Source: Adiantum capillus-veneris (lineage: Eukaryota; Streptophyta; Polypodiopsida; Polypodiales; Pteridaceae). From it: a DNA stretch of 64,000 bases. The translations under genes were made by a program, and so were the position numbers. The notes below the pieces were generated by a model. The model saw only the letters and a list, made by a program, of their open reading frames with translations, ran no database searches and was not told where the DNA came from. Each line of letters opens with the position of its first letter. The stretch's first letter is position 1. The stretch spans positions 28,667,513 to 28,731,512 of the forward strand of contig CM043968.1 in assembly GCA_014529385.2 (NCBI GenBank), read 5' to 3'. Below, in pieces: positions 1-11,128 of this stretch.

Positions 1-216
1 CTGGACGCAGAGTCTGAGAGTGAGTACCTGCGGACTCTCTTGTACTTTGCACACAGATTAATATAAAAACAAATACCGAAAGGGGCACCAGTCTTTGGGG
101 CCAATACCTCTTGGCACGGAACTACGCCGGGCCGTGTCGTCTTTGTGAACTGTTTTGAAATGAATCTCTATCGTGTCGCAGTAGAATCTTGACTTGGGGT
201 GTCCAAGTTTGTTACA
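1..216 (+). repeat. 3' part of an LTR (A/B/C chromovirus family), plus orientation
   Basis: The sequence matches the 3' part of the LTR of element C: 'CTGGACGCAGAGTCTGAGAG' at the start, the 'GGGGCCAATA' block, and the ending GTCCAAGTTTGTTACA. Directly after it, minus-strand pol of element A begins mid reverse transcriptase. It is therefore the right-hand end of another plus-strand family member inserted in A, whose body lies outside the window. The target duplication cannot be tested. Confidence 0.85.
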
Positions 217-779
217 GACCCTTTTCAAGGTAGTCTTTCACTTGGTTCATGATTTCTTCATTCTAGGATTTGCTAACACGGTTAGGTGGTTGGTTCGATG
301 GTGTGCTTCCAGGAATCAGATCAATAGTATGGTCCTCAGGACGAGATGGGGGTAACTCGCCTGGCAAGCCTTCAGAGAAACAATCAGCATGTGTGTGCAG
401 AAAATATTGGCGTTCTTTGTCTAGTTCAGACATGTTTGTTCGATGTTCATCGTTCAATTCTTTCAAATAGATGGAGTAAACAAAAAGACTGGATTTCATT
501 AATTTTGAAATGGCTGAAGCCGATACAATGGGGACGGACTCGCCCTTCAATTTTACATCTAGTACAATTTTTCTGCCCTTCTCATTTGTCAAGTCGCTTT
601 CTTGGCCCGATAGTCGATACGGCGTTATTCTTATGGTACCAAGGGATTCCTAGGAGGACGTCACACCCTTCCAAAGGCATGATGTAAAAGTCCTCGTGCC
701 CTAAATACCCTTGACAATGCAAACGAAGTTTGCCAATGAAAGGCGTAATGGCTACATCCCGTCCAGGCGCCGCTAGAAC
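217..779 (-). pseudogene. Element A: Ty3/gypsy pol remnant (protease C-terminus to start of reverse transcriptase)
   Basis: Read on the minus strand, this encodes the end of a retropepsin-type domain (GKLRLHCQGYLGHEDF, then CDVLLGIPWYHKNNAV), then the linker into reverse transcriptase (HTHADCFSEGLPGELPPSRP; IDLIPGSTPSNQPPNRVS). The frame breaks near 590, where GPRKRL replaces the expected continuation. The same stretch is present in element B at 8830-9300, so A belongs to the same chromovirus family. A is cut at 217 by one LTR and at 779 by element C. Its next upstream piece is at 6764-6880. It has no coding capacity left. Confidence 0.85.
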
Positions 780-970
780 TGTCACAAATTGGTGACGTGG
801 ATGGTTGTACACACACACCCGCCCGCTGAAATGATGATGTGGTAGCACTGTACAGATCCGTGATTTGCGGCAGATTTGCTGACGTGGCATGGCCAGTACG
901 GATCCACGTTTTGCAGCATGTTTTGCGACAGTAGTACGAAACTTTTGGCCTGCTTTTATCTACGCAATTT

Positions 971-1015
<45 letters not shown>

Positions 1016-1372
1016 TCTATTAAATTGCTTTATTTTTACTCAATATGGCTTGAGAAAGCTTTTGAATTTGAAGCTTTTGGGGCTCTGCTTTTGGCATCCC
1101 TTGTAAAACTTATAAATTAGTGGCTTGGGCTCCCACTTCTCAGAGCATCTGGACGCAGAGTCTGAGAGTGTGACCCAACCACTCCCGTGTACTTTGTGCA
1201 ACAGATACTACAAAAAGAAATACCGATAGGGGCGCCAGTCTTTGGGGCCAATATCTCTAGGCACGGAACTCCGCCGGGCCGTGTTGAATCAATTGTGAAC
1301 TGTGAACTGTTTTGAAGTGAATCATGTCGTGTCGCGGTAGAATCTTGACTTGGAGTGTCCAAGTCTGTTACA
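780..1372 (+). repeat. 5' LTR of element C
   Basis: 593 bp, TGTCACA...TGTTACA, with a (GA)n run near 979-1013. The matching 3' LTR (6192-6758) has a much shorter GA run and a deletion near its end ('GTCGTGTTGCAAGTCTG' in place of a longer stretch). Confidence 0.92.
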
Positions 1373-1373
1373 G

Positions 1374-1385
1374 TGGTATCAGAGC
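1374..1385 (+). other. Primer binding site, initiator tRNA-Met type (element C)
   Basis: TGGTATCAGAGC begins two bases after the LTR end. This is the standard 3'-end complement of plant initiator tRNA-Met used by many LTR retrotransposons. Confidence 0.9.
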
Positions 1386-1427
1386 ACGACCGATTTCTCT
1401 TCTACCGGGAAATCCGATCCTTTTTAC

Positions 1428-3005
1428 ATGGCACTTATGGATTCAAACAAAGATCATTCGACTTCCTCTGCATCCAGAGATGCGGGAAGAGATCATGAAG
1501 AAGATTCACACGAGGAGTACGGCCTGCCTCGGCCTACTTGGACGGAGATTGAAGAGATGGAGCGTCGACGATTGATTAACGATGCAACAAAGATGATGCT
1601 AAATTTTGCGAAGGACCCGAAATTTGCAAAATGTATGATCTAGACCTCCTTCGACGAGGTGCACTCACATTGGCCGCAAACCACAGAACCACCCCTCAAA
1701 CCGGCACTCAAGAAACCTCCTACTCCAAGGATGTTTACAGAGCAAGAATTAGAAGAGGTGGTTGATACACGGATTTCTCAGCTTTTTGACACATAGAACA
1801 AAGCCGAAAAGCACGACAAAAAGCAGAAGAAAGGCACTAACTTCCCAGGTTATTTGGGTCGCCAGTCTACATTTGCCTCGGCAAGAAAGCAGAAGAAGCA
1901 TGTGCGATTTGAAGGAGTACCTAGTTCTTCTTCTTCTTCTTCTGACAGTTCTTCTAGCTCCTCTGACTCAAGCGAAGAAGACAGAAAAGAGAAAAAGCGA
2001 AGCAAAAAGCAAAGCTTCGGAATGAGCAAGAAAAAAGACAAAGAAGTCTAAATCTCGCCCAGTTGTTGGCAGTTCTACAGAGGACTCGTCTTCGGATAGT
2101 TCGGACTCAGACGACAACAGCTTTTATGCAAAGAAGAAGAATTTCTATAAAGCCAACCAGTATGACTTTCTGGAAGATAAAAGCAAGAAAGTCTGACAGT
2201 TTAAAGAAGGTGGACAGTCACTTAAATTTGACACGTTTTCTGGATATCGAGATGCTTCGAAGGCTTTGGCCTTCATACATCAGTTTGACATAGCTTTCTC
2301 TAGAGGGCGTTACTCAGAGCACTCCAAGATTCGGAGGGCTACCTCTTACTTCAAGGGAAATGCTCGAACTTGGTGGTCCACGCTTCTATTGAACAAGAAA
2401 GCGCCAATTAAATGGCTGAAATTAAAGGCTTTTTATTTCTTCTTGGTTGACTCGGGAGAACGAGCGCGACATACGAACTGCTTGGAACCATCTTCGGATG
2501 ACCAAGAAGGATACATTGGGCACATATTGCGAGAGATTCTGGAGCTCTTTTCTAAGAACAAATTGAGCGGTTTACCATGGGACTTCCTACAGAGATCCGA
2601 GATCACTGCCTGGAGCAAAAGTCAGATTCCATTCAGGAACTGATGAGTCATGCGAAACAAGGTTTTGCCATTCATTCAGGCAATTTGACTTACCCCGCAG
2701 ATGAGATCATGACGCAGAGAACCAAACAGACTTCTAGCAATGAAAGTAGAAAGAAGAAGAGTAACCCAGAAAAGAAAGAAAAGGATGCACGACCCCAGCT
2801 CACTCTTCGAGAGAGGGTCAGCTATATCAAAGAGAGAGTGCTTTGGATGCGGGGAAACTGGGCACATCTCCGCAAAGTGCCCTTAAAAGGCACCGAATGA
2901 ACGGGATGAAGAAAGGTCAGAGAGTTCAAAAGCAGCTGAGGAACGTGGCAGAAAAGGCAGATGAACGCAGAACCAAATCAAGTGAAGGAAAGTACAAAAC
3001 TTTGC
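1428..3005 (+). pseudogene. gag of element C (decayed)
   Basis: Starts with MALMDSNKDHSTS at the ATG at 1428, the first ATG after the primer site that opens the family gag frame. The frame stops at TAG 1641-1643. Later pieces include a serine-rich acidic stretch with KKRSKK (about 1854-2050), then the capsid-like retrotrans_gag core (AFIHQFDIAFSRGRYSEH; YFKGNARTWWSTLLLN; about 2266-2420) and its C-terminal part (GLPTEIRDHCLEQKSDSI, about 2577-2700). The gag of B (9534-11058) has the same order with fewer breaks. Gag would form the virus-like particle in the cytoplasm; this copy cannot make a full-length product. Confidence 0.85.
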
Positions 3006-3019
3006 CACTTTTAGGGCAA

Positions 3020-4428
3020 AGTGAAAGATCAGGAAGCCCACTTTTTCTTGGATAAGGGAGCCAAGGCCAACTTCTTTTCACTTGAATTGGCGGCTCGATT
3101 TTGGAATTACGCCCGACACAGGCGGAGGTAGTTCTAGCGGCACCCGGACGGGATGTTACCATTACACCGATCATTGGCAAACTTCGTTTGCAATGTCAAG
3201 GGTGTTTAGGGCACGAGGATTTTTACGTAATTCCCTTGGGAGGTTGTGACGTCCTACTCGAAATCCCTTGGTACCACAAGGACAACGCCGTGGTTGACTA
3301 CCAAGCCGAGAAAGCGACTTTGACAAATGAAGGGCACAGACATTATACTGGATGAAGTTCAATTTCTTTACTTTCTGGAAAGGACTGAATGATGATGGAA
3401 GGTCGAATATGTTTTGACCTCGAAAAAGAACGCCAAGATTTTCTCCACACTCATGCTGATTGCTTTTCAGACGGCCTGCCAGGCAAGTTGTCACCAGCTC
3501 GTCCTGAGAATCATACCATTGATCTGATACCTAGAACCACACCACTGAACCGGCCACCTTACCGTGTGAGCCGAGCCCAGAGATACACTTTTTTTCTCGG
3601 TAGCAGGAGTGCAAATGGACCCGGCCAAGATAGAGATTATCCATGATTGGCCCGATTTGAAGAATGTCTATGAAGTTAGAAGCTTCTTGGGCTTCTGTTC
3701 TTACTACCGGCGGTTCATCAAAAAGAGTCTAGAGGTTGCTTACCCCTTTGCATTTGTTGACATAGAAAGGAGTCCCTTTCTCGTTGGGACCCATAGAGGT
3801 GACTGCCTTTCAGAAATTGAAACAGAATTTGACTACAAGATCAGTTTTGACTTTGCCGGATTTGCAGAAGTCGTTTGAACTATATTGTGATACTTGTGGT
3901 CGTAGTCCGAATGTGGTCTGAATGCAAGAAGGCCATGTCATTGCCTATGAGAGCCGATTGTTTTCAAGGCCAAAATTGAGAGTACAGATATATGAGAAAG
4001 AGATTTTGGCGGTTATCCATGCTCTTACTCAGTGGCGACATTACCTACTCGGAGTCGATTTTACGGTTTTCACAGATGGTTGGAGTTTACGCTACTTCTT
4101 GTCAAAGAAGCAGCTATTGGAAAAGCAGATGCGGTGGACAAACATCTGGTCACACTTTTACTTCCGGATTGTCCATGTGCAGAAACAGAAGAACTTGGTG
4201 GCAGATGCTTTGTCTCGGAGGCTGTTGGTTTTGGCTATTTCCGCGATACATCATAGGAGCTTCGAGGATATGGTCGGTCAGTACGCCACAGATACAGATT
4301 TTTGCAAATGTATTCAGTTGAATACAGAATGGAGAGGTAGTAGTAGAATATTCCATTCGGGATGGCTACTTGAAGAAGAAAACGATGTTGTGCATGACAC
4401 AGCCGTTGAGGGAAAAGGTTCTAACTGA
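3020..4428 (+). pseudogene. protease - truncated reverse transcriptase - RNase H of element C
   Basis: Protease remnants (LDKGAKANFFSLELAARF; CDVLLEIPWYHKDNAVV) lie at about 3040-3320, with a K in place of the G expected after the catalytic D. The linker to reverse transcriptase (NRPPYRVSRAQ) at about 3550-3580 is joined directly to the post-catalytic segment (AGVQMDPAKIEIIHDWPDLK, VRSFLGFCSYYRRF). About 560 bp holding the whole catalytic core is missing relative to B. RNase H (GHVIAYESRLFSRPK; EKEILAVIHALTQWRHYLLG; NLVADALSRR) is readable from 3922 to 4260. With no active-site aspartates this element could not copy itself. Confidence 0.85.
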
Positions 4429-5600
4429 ATGCTACTGTCCACCTTTTACGGGTCACCGCGGCATTATTACCACCTTGAAAGGTGTGGAAAGATACTTTTG
4501 TTTGGCCTAGACTCAAGGATGTGGACGATTTTGTACGCAATTGCTTGGTATGCCAGAAGGTCAAATTTTGACAGGCATAAAGCACAGGGGTTGTTACAGC
4601 CTTTACCCTACCCACCTGCCCCTGAAAAAGTATTGCAATGGATTTCAATTTTTATCTCCCGAAAACACAGCGTGGGCACGATTGTTTATGGCCCAGATCT
4701 TCAATTTCCATGGCATGCATGAGACGATTGTCTCCGACAGAGACCCCATATTCACGAGTTTGTTTTGGAAGGCTATGTGGGAAAACATTGGCACACGGTT
4801 ACAGTTCTCGTCATCGTTTTACCCGTAGACTAACGGGCAATCAAAGATTGCTAATTCAATGGTATTGGATTTGTTGAGGTCTTCTCTTTTAAATCTGAAG
4901 ACATCATGGGAAAAGGGTTTTTACCTTTGGTGGAATATGCCTACAGAAACACGATTAACTCTTTGATGGGGAAGGTGCCATTTGAGATTATTGATTTTGC
5001 TACGAATGTTCCACCCTTCCTTAGCACGAAAGATAAGATATTTCTTTGAAGCCAACCAGTTCATGAGGGACTTGGACTTGGTCCATAAGGCTTTGAAGAA
5101 ACCTCAGAAAAAGGCAGCAGATCGACATCATCGCGATTTGAGACTGAAGGAGAACGATTGGGTGCTCTTACTTGTTTAGAAAGCACGCCCAAGAAAGAAA
5201 AATGGAAAGGAGTGGCTTTCTCGAAAGCTTAGCATGAGATACTATGGACCTTTCCAAATTTTCGAAAAGATAAATGGTGTCTCCTTTAGACTGAAGCTAC
5301 CCGACACTTGGAGACTTCAAAATGTTTTCATGTGAGTCTCTTGAAGCCTTTTAAAGGCGATGTGCCCGATGATGGGGAGCCAGATGAGCAACACGAATTG
5401 GAGAAGAACGAGCAGATACTCGTTCCAGAACAGATATTGGCACAGAAAGATAGAAAGATAAAGGTAAAGCAATAAGACGGTTCTTGGTTCAATTCAAGAC
5501 CTACTCCGCATTGGATGCGAAGTGAATGGAGGAGGACCTGGCAGATACTCCTCAGATTGTGAATCTTTACCTTGAAGCATTTGGTTTAGCATAGTCTATT
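4429..5600 (+). pseudogene. integrase and chromodomain-like tail of element C (decayed)
   Basis: The integrase core is readable in pieces: ETIVSDRDPIFTSLFW (4720-4770, around the second catalytic aspartate), a broken glycine/asparagine segment (TNGQSKIANSMV, about 4830), then the C-terminal part KALKKPQKKAADRHHRDLRL (5085-5150). A tail at about 5440-5595 (DRKIKVK..., then EEDLADTPQIVNLYLEAFGL after a frameshift) has the acidic/aromatic pattern of a chromodomain that directs integration into heterochromatin. Several stops and frameshifts break the frame. The chromodomain call is an inference from position and composition. Confidence 0.75.
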
Positions 5601-6008
5601 CTAAATGGAACCCCGAACTCAGCTTGGGCGAAATCTGGTGCAGCGGGTATGCACGAGAGGGGAGTCGCTCCGCTCCTTTGTCAACAGATTGCCTTGATTT
5701 TTGATACTAAAGTCACTGATGTCTCTTTGAGTTTAAGGGATACTGTGAGCTGACAATATTCTCGTATGACTTTATGAACTGGAATTCCCGAACATGATAC
5801 TGACTTGTTCTTGACTTGTTTAAGTGAAGGAACTGATAGACGAAATGACTGCAGCATTTCGGCTTGAAAGATCTCGATAGACATGGTTGCAATAAGGATT
5901 AGTCAATCGGGCATCTATGAGGTCCCGAGTGGATCTAGATGCGATTGCTAAATACGTTGCTGATAAATCATGGTCTGAGATCCGAATGAATTTTGAATGT
6001 GATTTGTC

Positions 6009-6191
6009 ACGTGATGTCCTGTGATGTCAAGTGATGTCCTGTGATGTGTGATGTAAATGTCGATTGGTACATGTGCTAGATGTGTGTTCTTAGTGCGTTG
6101 GTACTAACAGTGTCTGCTAAGACAGTTTATGTCTTCTGTCTGTTTTGCAGGCATAATCGAGGGTGATTACAATGCTTTCAAGAGGGGGGTA
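6009..6191 (+). promoter_or_regulatory. Pre-LTR segment of element C: GTGATGTC repeats, branch-point/acceptor-like signals, polypurine tract
   Basis: Four GTGATGTC-type units lie at 6011-6056. A perfect TACTAAC is at 6102-6108, followed by a pyrimidine-rich run ending TGTTTTGCAG at 6150, which looks like an intron 3' end. The polypurine tract AAGAGGGGGGT (6180-6190) abuts the 3' LTR and would prime plus-strand synthesis. The same arrangement is kept in B (7514-7720, inverted). Confidence 0.7.
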
Positions 6192-6758
6192 TGTCACAAA
6201 CTGTTGGCGTGGATGGCTGTACACACATACCCGCCCGCTGAAATGATGACGTGGCAGCATTGTACGGATCCTTGATTTGCGGCAGATTTGCTAGCGTGGC
6301 ATGGCCCGTAGGGATCCGCGTTTTGTGGCGCGTTTTGCGGCAATTGTACGCAGCTTTTGGACCTGCTTTTATCTACGCAATTTAGCAAGAGAGAGAGAGA
6401 ACTCTATTAAATTGCTTTATTTTTACTCAATACGGCTTGAGAGTTCAATAACGCTTGAGAGTGAAAGCTTTTGATTTTGAAGCTTTTGGGGCTCTGCTTT
6501 TGGCATCCCTTGTAAAACTTATAAATTAGTGGCTTGGGCTCCCACTTCTCAAAGCATCTGGACGCAGAGTCTGAGAGTGTGACCCAACCACTCCCGTGTA
6601 CTTTGTGCAACAGATTAATACAAAAAGAAATACCGAAAGGGACGCCAGTCTTTGGGGCTAATATCTCTAGGCACCGAACTCCGTCGGGCCGTGACGAATC
6701 AATTGTGAACTATGAACTGTTTTGAAGTGAATTCCTGTCGTGTTGCAAGTCTGTTACA
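6192..6758 (+). repeat. 3' LTR of element C
   Basis: 567 bp, starts TGTCACAAACTG and ends CTGTTACA. It is followed at once by the AGAAC target duplication and the continuation of element A. Confidence 0.92.
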
Positions 6759-6763
6759 AGAAC

Positions 6764-6880
6764 TGCCTCCGTCGGTGGCCCAATCCTATCGGGCGTAATC
6801 TCGAGCCGCGCCGCCAACTCAAGTGAAATGAAGTTGGCTTTGGCTCCTCCATCAAAAAAGATAAGGGCTTCCTAATCTTT
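6764..6880 (-). pseudogene. Element A: protease N-terminal fragment
   Basis: On the minus strand this encodes the start of the retropepsin region, FLMEEPKPTSFHLSWRRGSR with family-typical spacing. It corresponds to B at about 9325-9440. It is the continuation of 217-779 on the other side of element C. It is cut at 6880 by the LTR of B, and no gag of A is seen beyond B, so the rest of A has been lost. Confidence 0.8.
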
Positions 6881-7513
6881 TGTAACAGACTTGGACACTC
6901 CAAGTCGAGAATCTACCGCGACACCACAAATAATCAAAACAGTTCACAGTTCACAATTGATTCGACACTGGCCCGGCGGAGTTCCGTGCCTAGAGATATT
7001 GGCCCCAAACACTGGCGTCCCTTTCGGTATGTCTTTTAATATTAATATGTGTTCAAAGTACAAGAGTGCAGGCAGGCACTCACACTCAGACTCTACGTCC
7101 AAATGCTCTGCGTTATGAGGCCCTGCCCGCATATCTAAAGATTACAAAGGGATGCTAAAAGCAGAGCCCCAAAAGCTTCAAAGGCTATCCCAAAAGCTGA
7201 AAATCAAAAGCTTGAAAAAGAAAGCAAAAGAGGCTTCTCTCTCTCTGAATCTCTTGCATCAAAATAAAGCAAAAAGGTTCTCTCTCCTCTTGCATAGGAA
7301 AAGCAGCCACGCCAAAAGCTGGCCGAAAAGCCCTGCCGCAAAAATCACTGCAATCTGCGAAAGTCCGTACAGCAGTGCCACGTGTCATCACCGTACTGCC
7401 TTGCCACGTCAGCCTTTCAGCATGATTTCCGGGTTTTCTGCAGCCAGCCAGCCACGTCACCATTTCTTGCCAGAGGGTGTGTGTATGGGCAGCCACGTCA
7501 CCGAGTTGTGACA
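6881..7513 (-). repeat. 3' LTR of element B
   Basis: 633 bp. The minus strand reads TGTCACAACTCGG...TGTTACA. It shares the 'GGGGCCAATATCTCTAGG' block and the terminal GTCCAAGTCTG with the C LTRs. Confidence 0.9.
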
Positions 7514-7720
7514 TACCCCCCTCTTGAAAGCATTGTAATTGCCCTCGATTACGCCTGCAAAACAGAGAAAAGCCATAAACTGTCTTAGCAGACACTGACT
7601 GTTAGTACCGACGCACTAGGAACACACATCTAGCACATGTACCAATCGACAGTCACATCACACGACATCATAGGACATCACTTGACATTACAGGACATCA
7701 CATGACAAATCACATTCAAC
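7514..7720 (-). promoter_or_regulatory. Pre-LTR segment of element B
   Basis: Inverted counterpart of 6009-6191. It holds a purine tract AAGAGGGGGGT at 7513-7525, a TTTTGCAG acceptor-like end (AG at 7555-7556), TACTAAC at 7601-7607 and GTGATGTC-type repeats at about 7650-7700. Conservation in two separately inserted copies suggests a function, or at least common descent of the segment. Confidence 0.65.
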
Positions 7721-7959
7721 ATTCATTCGGATCTTAGACCATGATTTATCGGCAATGCAATTAGCAATCCCATCTAGATCCACTCAGGACCTCATAGATG
7801 CCCGATTGACTAACCCCTATTGCAACCATGTCTATTCGAGATCATTCATACCAAAATGCTACAGGCATTTCGTCTAAGAGTTCCTACACTTAAAAACAAG
7901 TCAAGAACAAATCAGTTTCATATTTTTCCGAAACTCCATTTCATAAAGTCATACAGCAG

Positions 7960-9537
7960 AATACTGAGCTCAAATGACTTCTGCAAGTCCGGCAAAGTCA
8001 AAACTGGTCCCGTAGTCAATTTCTCTTTCAATGTCTGAAAGGCAGTCACCTCTGTGGATCCCCACGAGAAAGGGACTCCTTTCTGTGTCAAGATATGCAA
8101 AGGGGAAGCAACCTCTGCAAACTTTCGTATGAACCGCCTGTAGTACGAACACAGTCCCAAGAAGCTTCTAACTTCATGGACATTCTTCAAATCGGGCCAA
8201 TCACGTATAGTCTCTATCTTGGCCAGATCCATTTGCATTCCTGCTGCTGAGACAATGTGTCCCAAAAAGTGTATCTCTGGTAGGAAAAATTCACTTTTCT
8301 TTGCATTAATCACTAACTTGTGATCTCATAATGCCTGAAAGACCTGAAGCAAATGATCTCTGTGTTCTGCCTCATTCTTGGAGAAAACAATGAATTCGTT
8401 AAAGAAAGTGCCAACAAATAGCCTATACTCTCGAAAAATCATGTCCATCATCCGGTTAAATGTCGCAGGAGCATTGGTTAAGCCAAAAGGCATCACGAAA
8501 AACTCAAATAACCCAAAAGTAGTCTGAAAGGCTGTCTTGTAGAACTCTCCCGGTACGATTCGGATCTGATGATAACCACTCTTCATATCAATCCTACTAA
8601 AGCATGAGGATCCCTGTAACCTGTCGAGTATATCATCGATCCTAGGAATCGAAAATCTGTTCTTGATGGTGATTTTGTTGAGAGCTCTATAATCGATGCA
8701 CATTCTCCAAGATCCATCTTTCTTCAAAACCAACAACACTGGAGAGAAATACGGTGAAGTACTAGGCTGGACAAGACCCTTTTCCAAGAGGTCTTTCACT
8801 TGGTTCATAATCTCTTCATTCTGTGCTCGGCTCACACGGTAAGGTGGCCGGTTCGGTGGTGTGCTTCCAGGTATCAAATCAATGGTATGATCTTTAGGAC
8901 GAGCAGGTGGTAACTCGCCTGGTAGGCCTTCGAAGAAGCAATCGGCGTGAGAATGGAGAAAATCTTGGCATTCTTTATCAAGTTTAGACATATTTGTCCT
9001 ATCCTTATCGCTCAATTCTTTCATAAAGATCGAGTAAACAAACAGACTGGATTTCATTAATTTTGAAATGGCCGAAGCCGATACAATAGGGACAGACTAG
9101 CCCTTCAATTTAATATCAAGTACAATGGTTCTGCCCTTCTCTGTAGTCAAAGTCGCCCGATAATCGACCACGGCGTTGTTCTTGTGGTACCAGGGAATCC
9201 CTAAGAGAACATCACAACCCTCCAAAGGCATTATGAAGAAGTCCTCATGCCCCAAATACCCCTGACAATGCAACCGAAGTTTGCCAATGAGATGTGTAAT
9301 GGCTATGTCCCTGTCGGGTGCCGCTAGAACTGCCTCCGCAAGTGGTCCCATTCGATCGGGAATGATCTCGAGCCGCGCCGCCAATTCCGGTGAAACTAAG
9401 TTGGCCTTGGCTCCTCCATCAAAGAAGATCACGGCCTCTTGATCTTTCACTTTGCCCCAAGCTCGGCAAAGTTCTGTACTCTCATCCATGGTGTCGGGAT
9501 CGGTACCCACACAATCTGAAACCAGTCCTTTTTTCAT
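7960..9537 (-). pseudogene. protease and reverse transcriptase of element B
   Basis: Reading leftward: protease (FFDGGAKANLVSPELAARLE at about 9430; GIPWYHKNNAVVDY at about 9180), a stop after LDIKLKG (9097), then reverse transcriptase from 9057. The latter holds LLEKGLVQPSTSPYFSPVLL, RMCIDYRALNKITIKNRF, FSRIDMKSGYHQIRIV and FVMPFGLTNAPATFNRMMD. The catalytic box reads TFFNEFIVFS where the family expects two aspartates, so the polymerase would be inactive even if made. A stop at 8326 (after LLQVFQAL) precedes the connection segment (RSFLGLCSYYRRF). The frame ends in LPDLQKSFEL and then joins non-coding pre-LTR sequence. Confidence 0.88.
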
Positions 9538-11058
9538 CTTGCCTTTTCGTCCACGTTCCTCAACTGCTCTAGAACTCTCAAGCCTGTCGTCGTCCTTATC
9601 ATTCTGTTCTTTCTGTGCCTTTTTAGGGCACTTCGCGGAGATATGTCCATGTTCTCCGCATCCAAAACACTTCCCCTCCTTGATGAATCGAGCTCGCTCT
9701 TGAGTAAGCTTGGGTCATGCATCCTTTTTCTCTGGGTTGCTCTTTTCCTTCTACTTTCATTCCCATAAGTTTGTTTGGCTCGTTGTGTCATGGCCTCATC
9801 TGTGGGGTAGGTCAGATTGCCAAAGTGAATGGCAAAGCCCCGCTTCGCATGACTCATCAACTCCTGAATAGAAGCTGACTTCTGTTCCAAGTAGTGATCT
9901 CGGATCTCTGTAGGTAGACCCAAGGTAAACCGCTCAATCTGTTCTCTGAACGAGATCTTCTTGAATGAAGAGGCGGGTAGAAAAGAGCTCCAGAATCTCT
10001 CACAGTAAGCATTGATTATATCTTTCTTGGTCATCCGAAGATGGTTCCAAGCAGCTCGTATATCTCGTTCATACGCTTGTGTCAACCAAGAAGAAATAAA
10101 AAGCTTCTTAAATTTCAGCCATTTAACTGGCGCAGTCTTGTTTAGCAGAAGCGTGGACCACCAAGTGCGAGCATTCCCCTTAAAGTGAGAGATAGCTCTC
10201 CGAATCTTAGTGCACTGAGTAGTGTCCTCCCGCGAAAGCGATGTCAAACTACTGTATAAAAGACAAAGCCTTCGAAGCATCTGAGTATCTTGAAAAAGTA
10301 TCAAATTTGATCGAGTGTCCACCTTCCTTAAACTCTTGGAGTTTCTTGCTTTTATCTTCCAGAAAGTCATACTGGTTGGCTTTATAAAAATTCTTCTTCT
10401 TCACATAAAAGTTTCCGTCATCGGAATCTGAGCCGTCTGTAGAGGAGTCCTCACAGTCTCTGGGCGAAATTTAGCCTTCTTTGCCTTTTTCTTGCCCTTT
10501 CCGAAGCATTGTTTCTTGCTTCGCTTTTTACCTTTTCTGTCTTCTTCGCTTGAATCTGAAGAGCTAGAAGAACTGTCAGAAGAAGAAGAAGAAGAAGAAC
10601 TAGGTACTCCTTCAAAGTGAACACGCTTCTTCTGTTTCTTTGCTTCCCGGGAAGTCAGTGCCTTTCTTCTGCTTTTTTCCGTGCATTTTGGCTTTCCTTT
10701 GCACGTCAAAAAGCTGAGCAATCCGTGCATCAGCCACCTCTTCTAATTCCTTCTCTAAATATTTCTTGTGAGCAGAAGGTTTCTTGAGAGCGGGTTTCGG
10801 GGGTGGTGTAGTGGTTTTTTGCCACTTCTCGTGCACTTCGTGAAAAGAAGTCTCGCTCATATACTTCACAAATTTTGGGTCCTTCGCAAAATTGAGCATC
10901 ATCTTTGTTGCATCGCCAATCAATTGACAACGCTCCATCTCTCGTCGCTCCACCTGAGTAGGCCGAGGCGGGCCATACTCTCTGCCGGAATCTTCGTTGT
11001 GATCCCTGCCCGCATCTCCAGATGCAGAGGGAGTCAACTGATCCTTGCGTGAAGCCAT
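9534..11058 (-). pseudogene. gag of element B
   Basis: Begins MASRKDQLTPSASGDAGRDH at 11058, preceded by the primer site 58 bp upstream. An acidic N-terminal part leads to a serine run (about 10550-10600) and a basic KKRSKK stretch, then to the capsid-like core (SHFKGNARTWWSTLLLN; WLTQAYERDIRAAWNHLRM; LGLPTEIRDHYLEQKSASIQ). A frameshift near 10620-10730 splits the N-terminal part from the serine-rich part, and another lies near 10380. A CCHC-like remnant (FGCGEHGHISAKCPKK in a shifted frame, about 9630-9665) fits the usual nucleocapsid position. Structural protein of a retrotransposon particle; not functional here. Confidence 0.85.
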
Positions 11059-11115
11059 AGGTGCCGCGGAAAAAAATTTGGGGATCGGATTTCCCGTCGA
11101 AGAGAAATCGGCCGT

Positions 11116-11127
11116 GCTCTAATACCA
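11116..11127 (-). other. Primer binding site of element B
   Basis: Minus strand TGGTATTAGAGC, one mismatch from the initiator tRNA-Met complement. It stands one base from the LTR end. Confidence 0.8.
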
Positions 11128-11128
11128 C

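Larger units (their letters stand above)
780..6758 (+). mobile_element. Element C: complete-ended but decayed Ty3/gypsy chromovirus inserted in element A
   Basis: Two similar LTRs (780-1372 and 6192-6758, both TGTCACA...TGTTACA) flank gag, protease, RNase H, integrase and a chromodomain-like tail in that order. A primer site for initiator tRNA-Met follows the 5' LTR and a purine tract precedes the 3' LTR. The 5-bp sequence AGAAC stands at 775-779 and 6759-6763, and removing C plus one copy rejoins the protease frame of A. The coding part is broken by many stops and frameshifts, and the reverse transcriptase core is deleted at about 3580. The integrase-RNase H order and the chromodomain-like tail place it among plant chromoviruses; the clade is not resolved. 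Confidence 0.93.
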
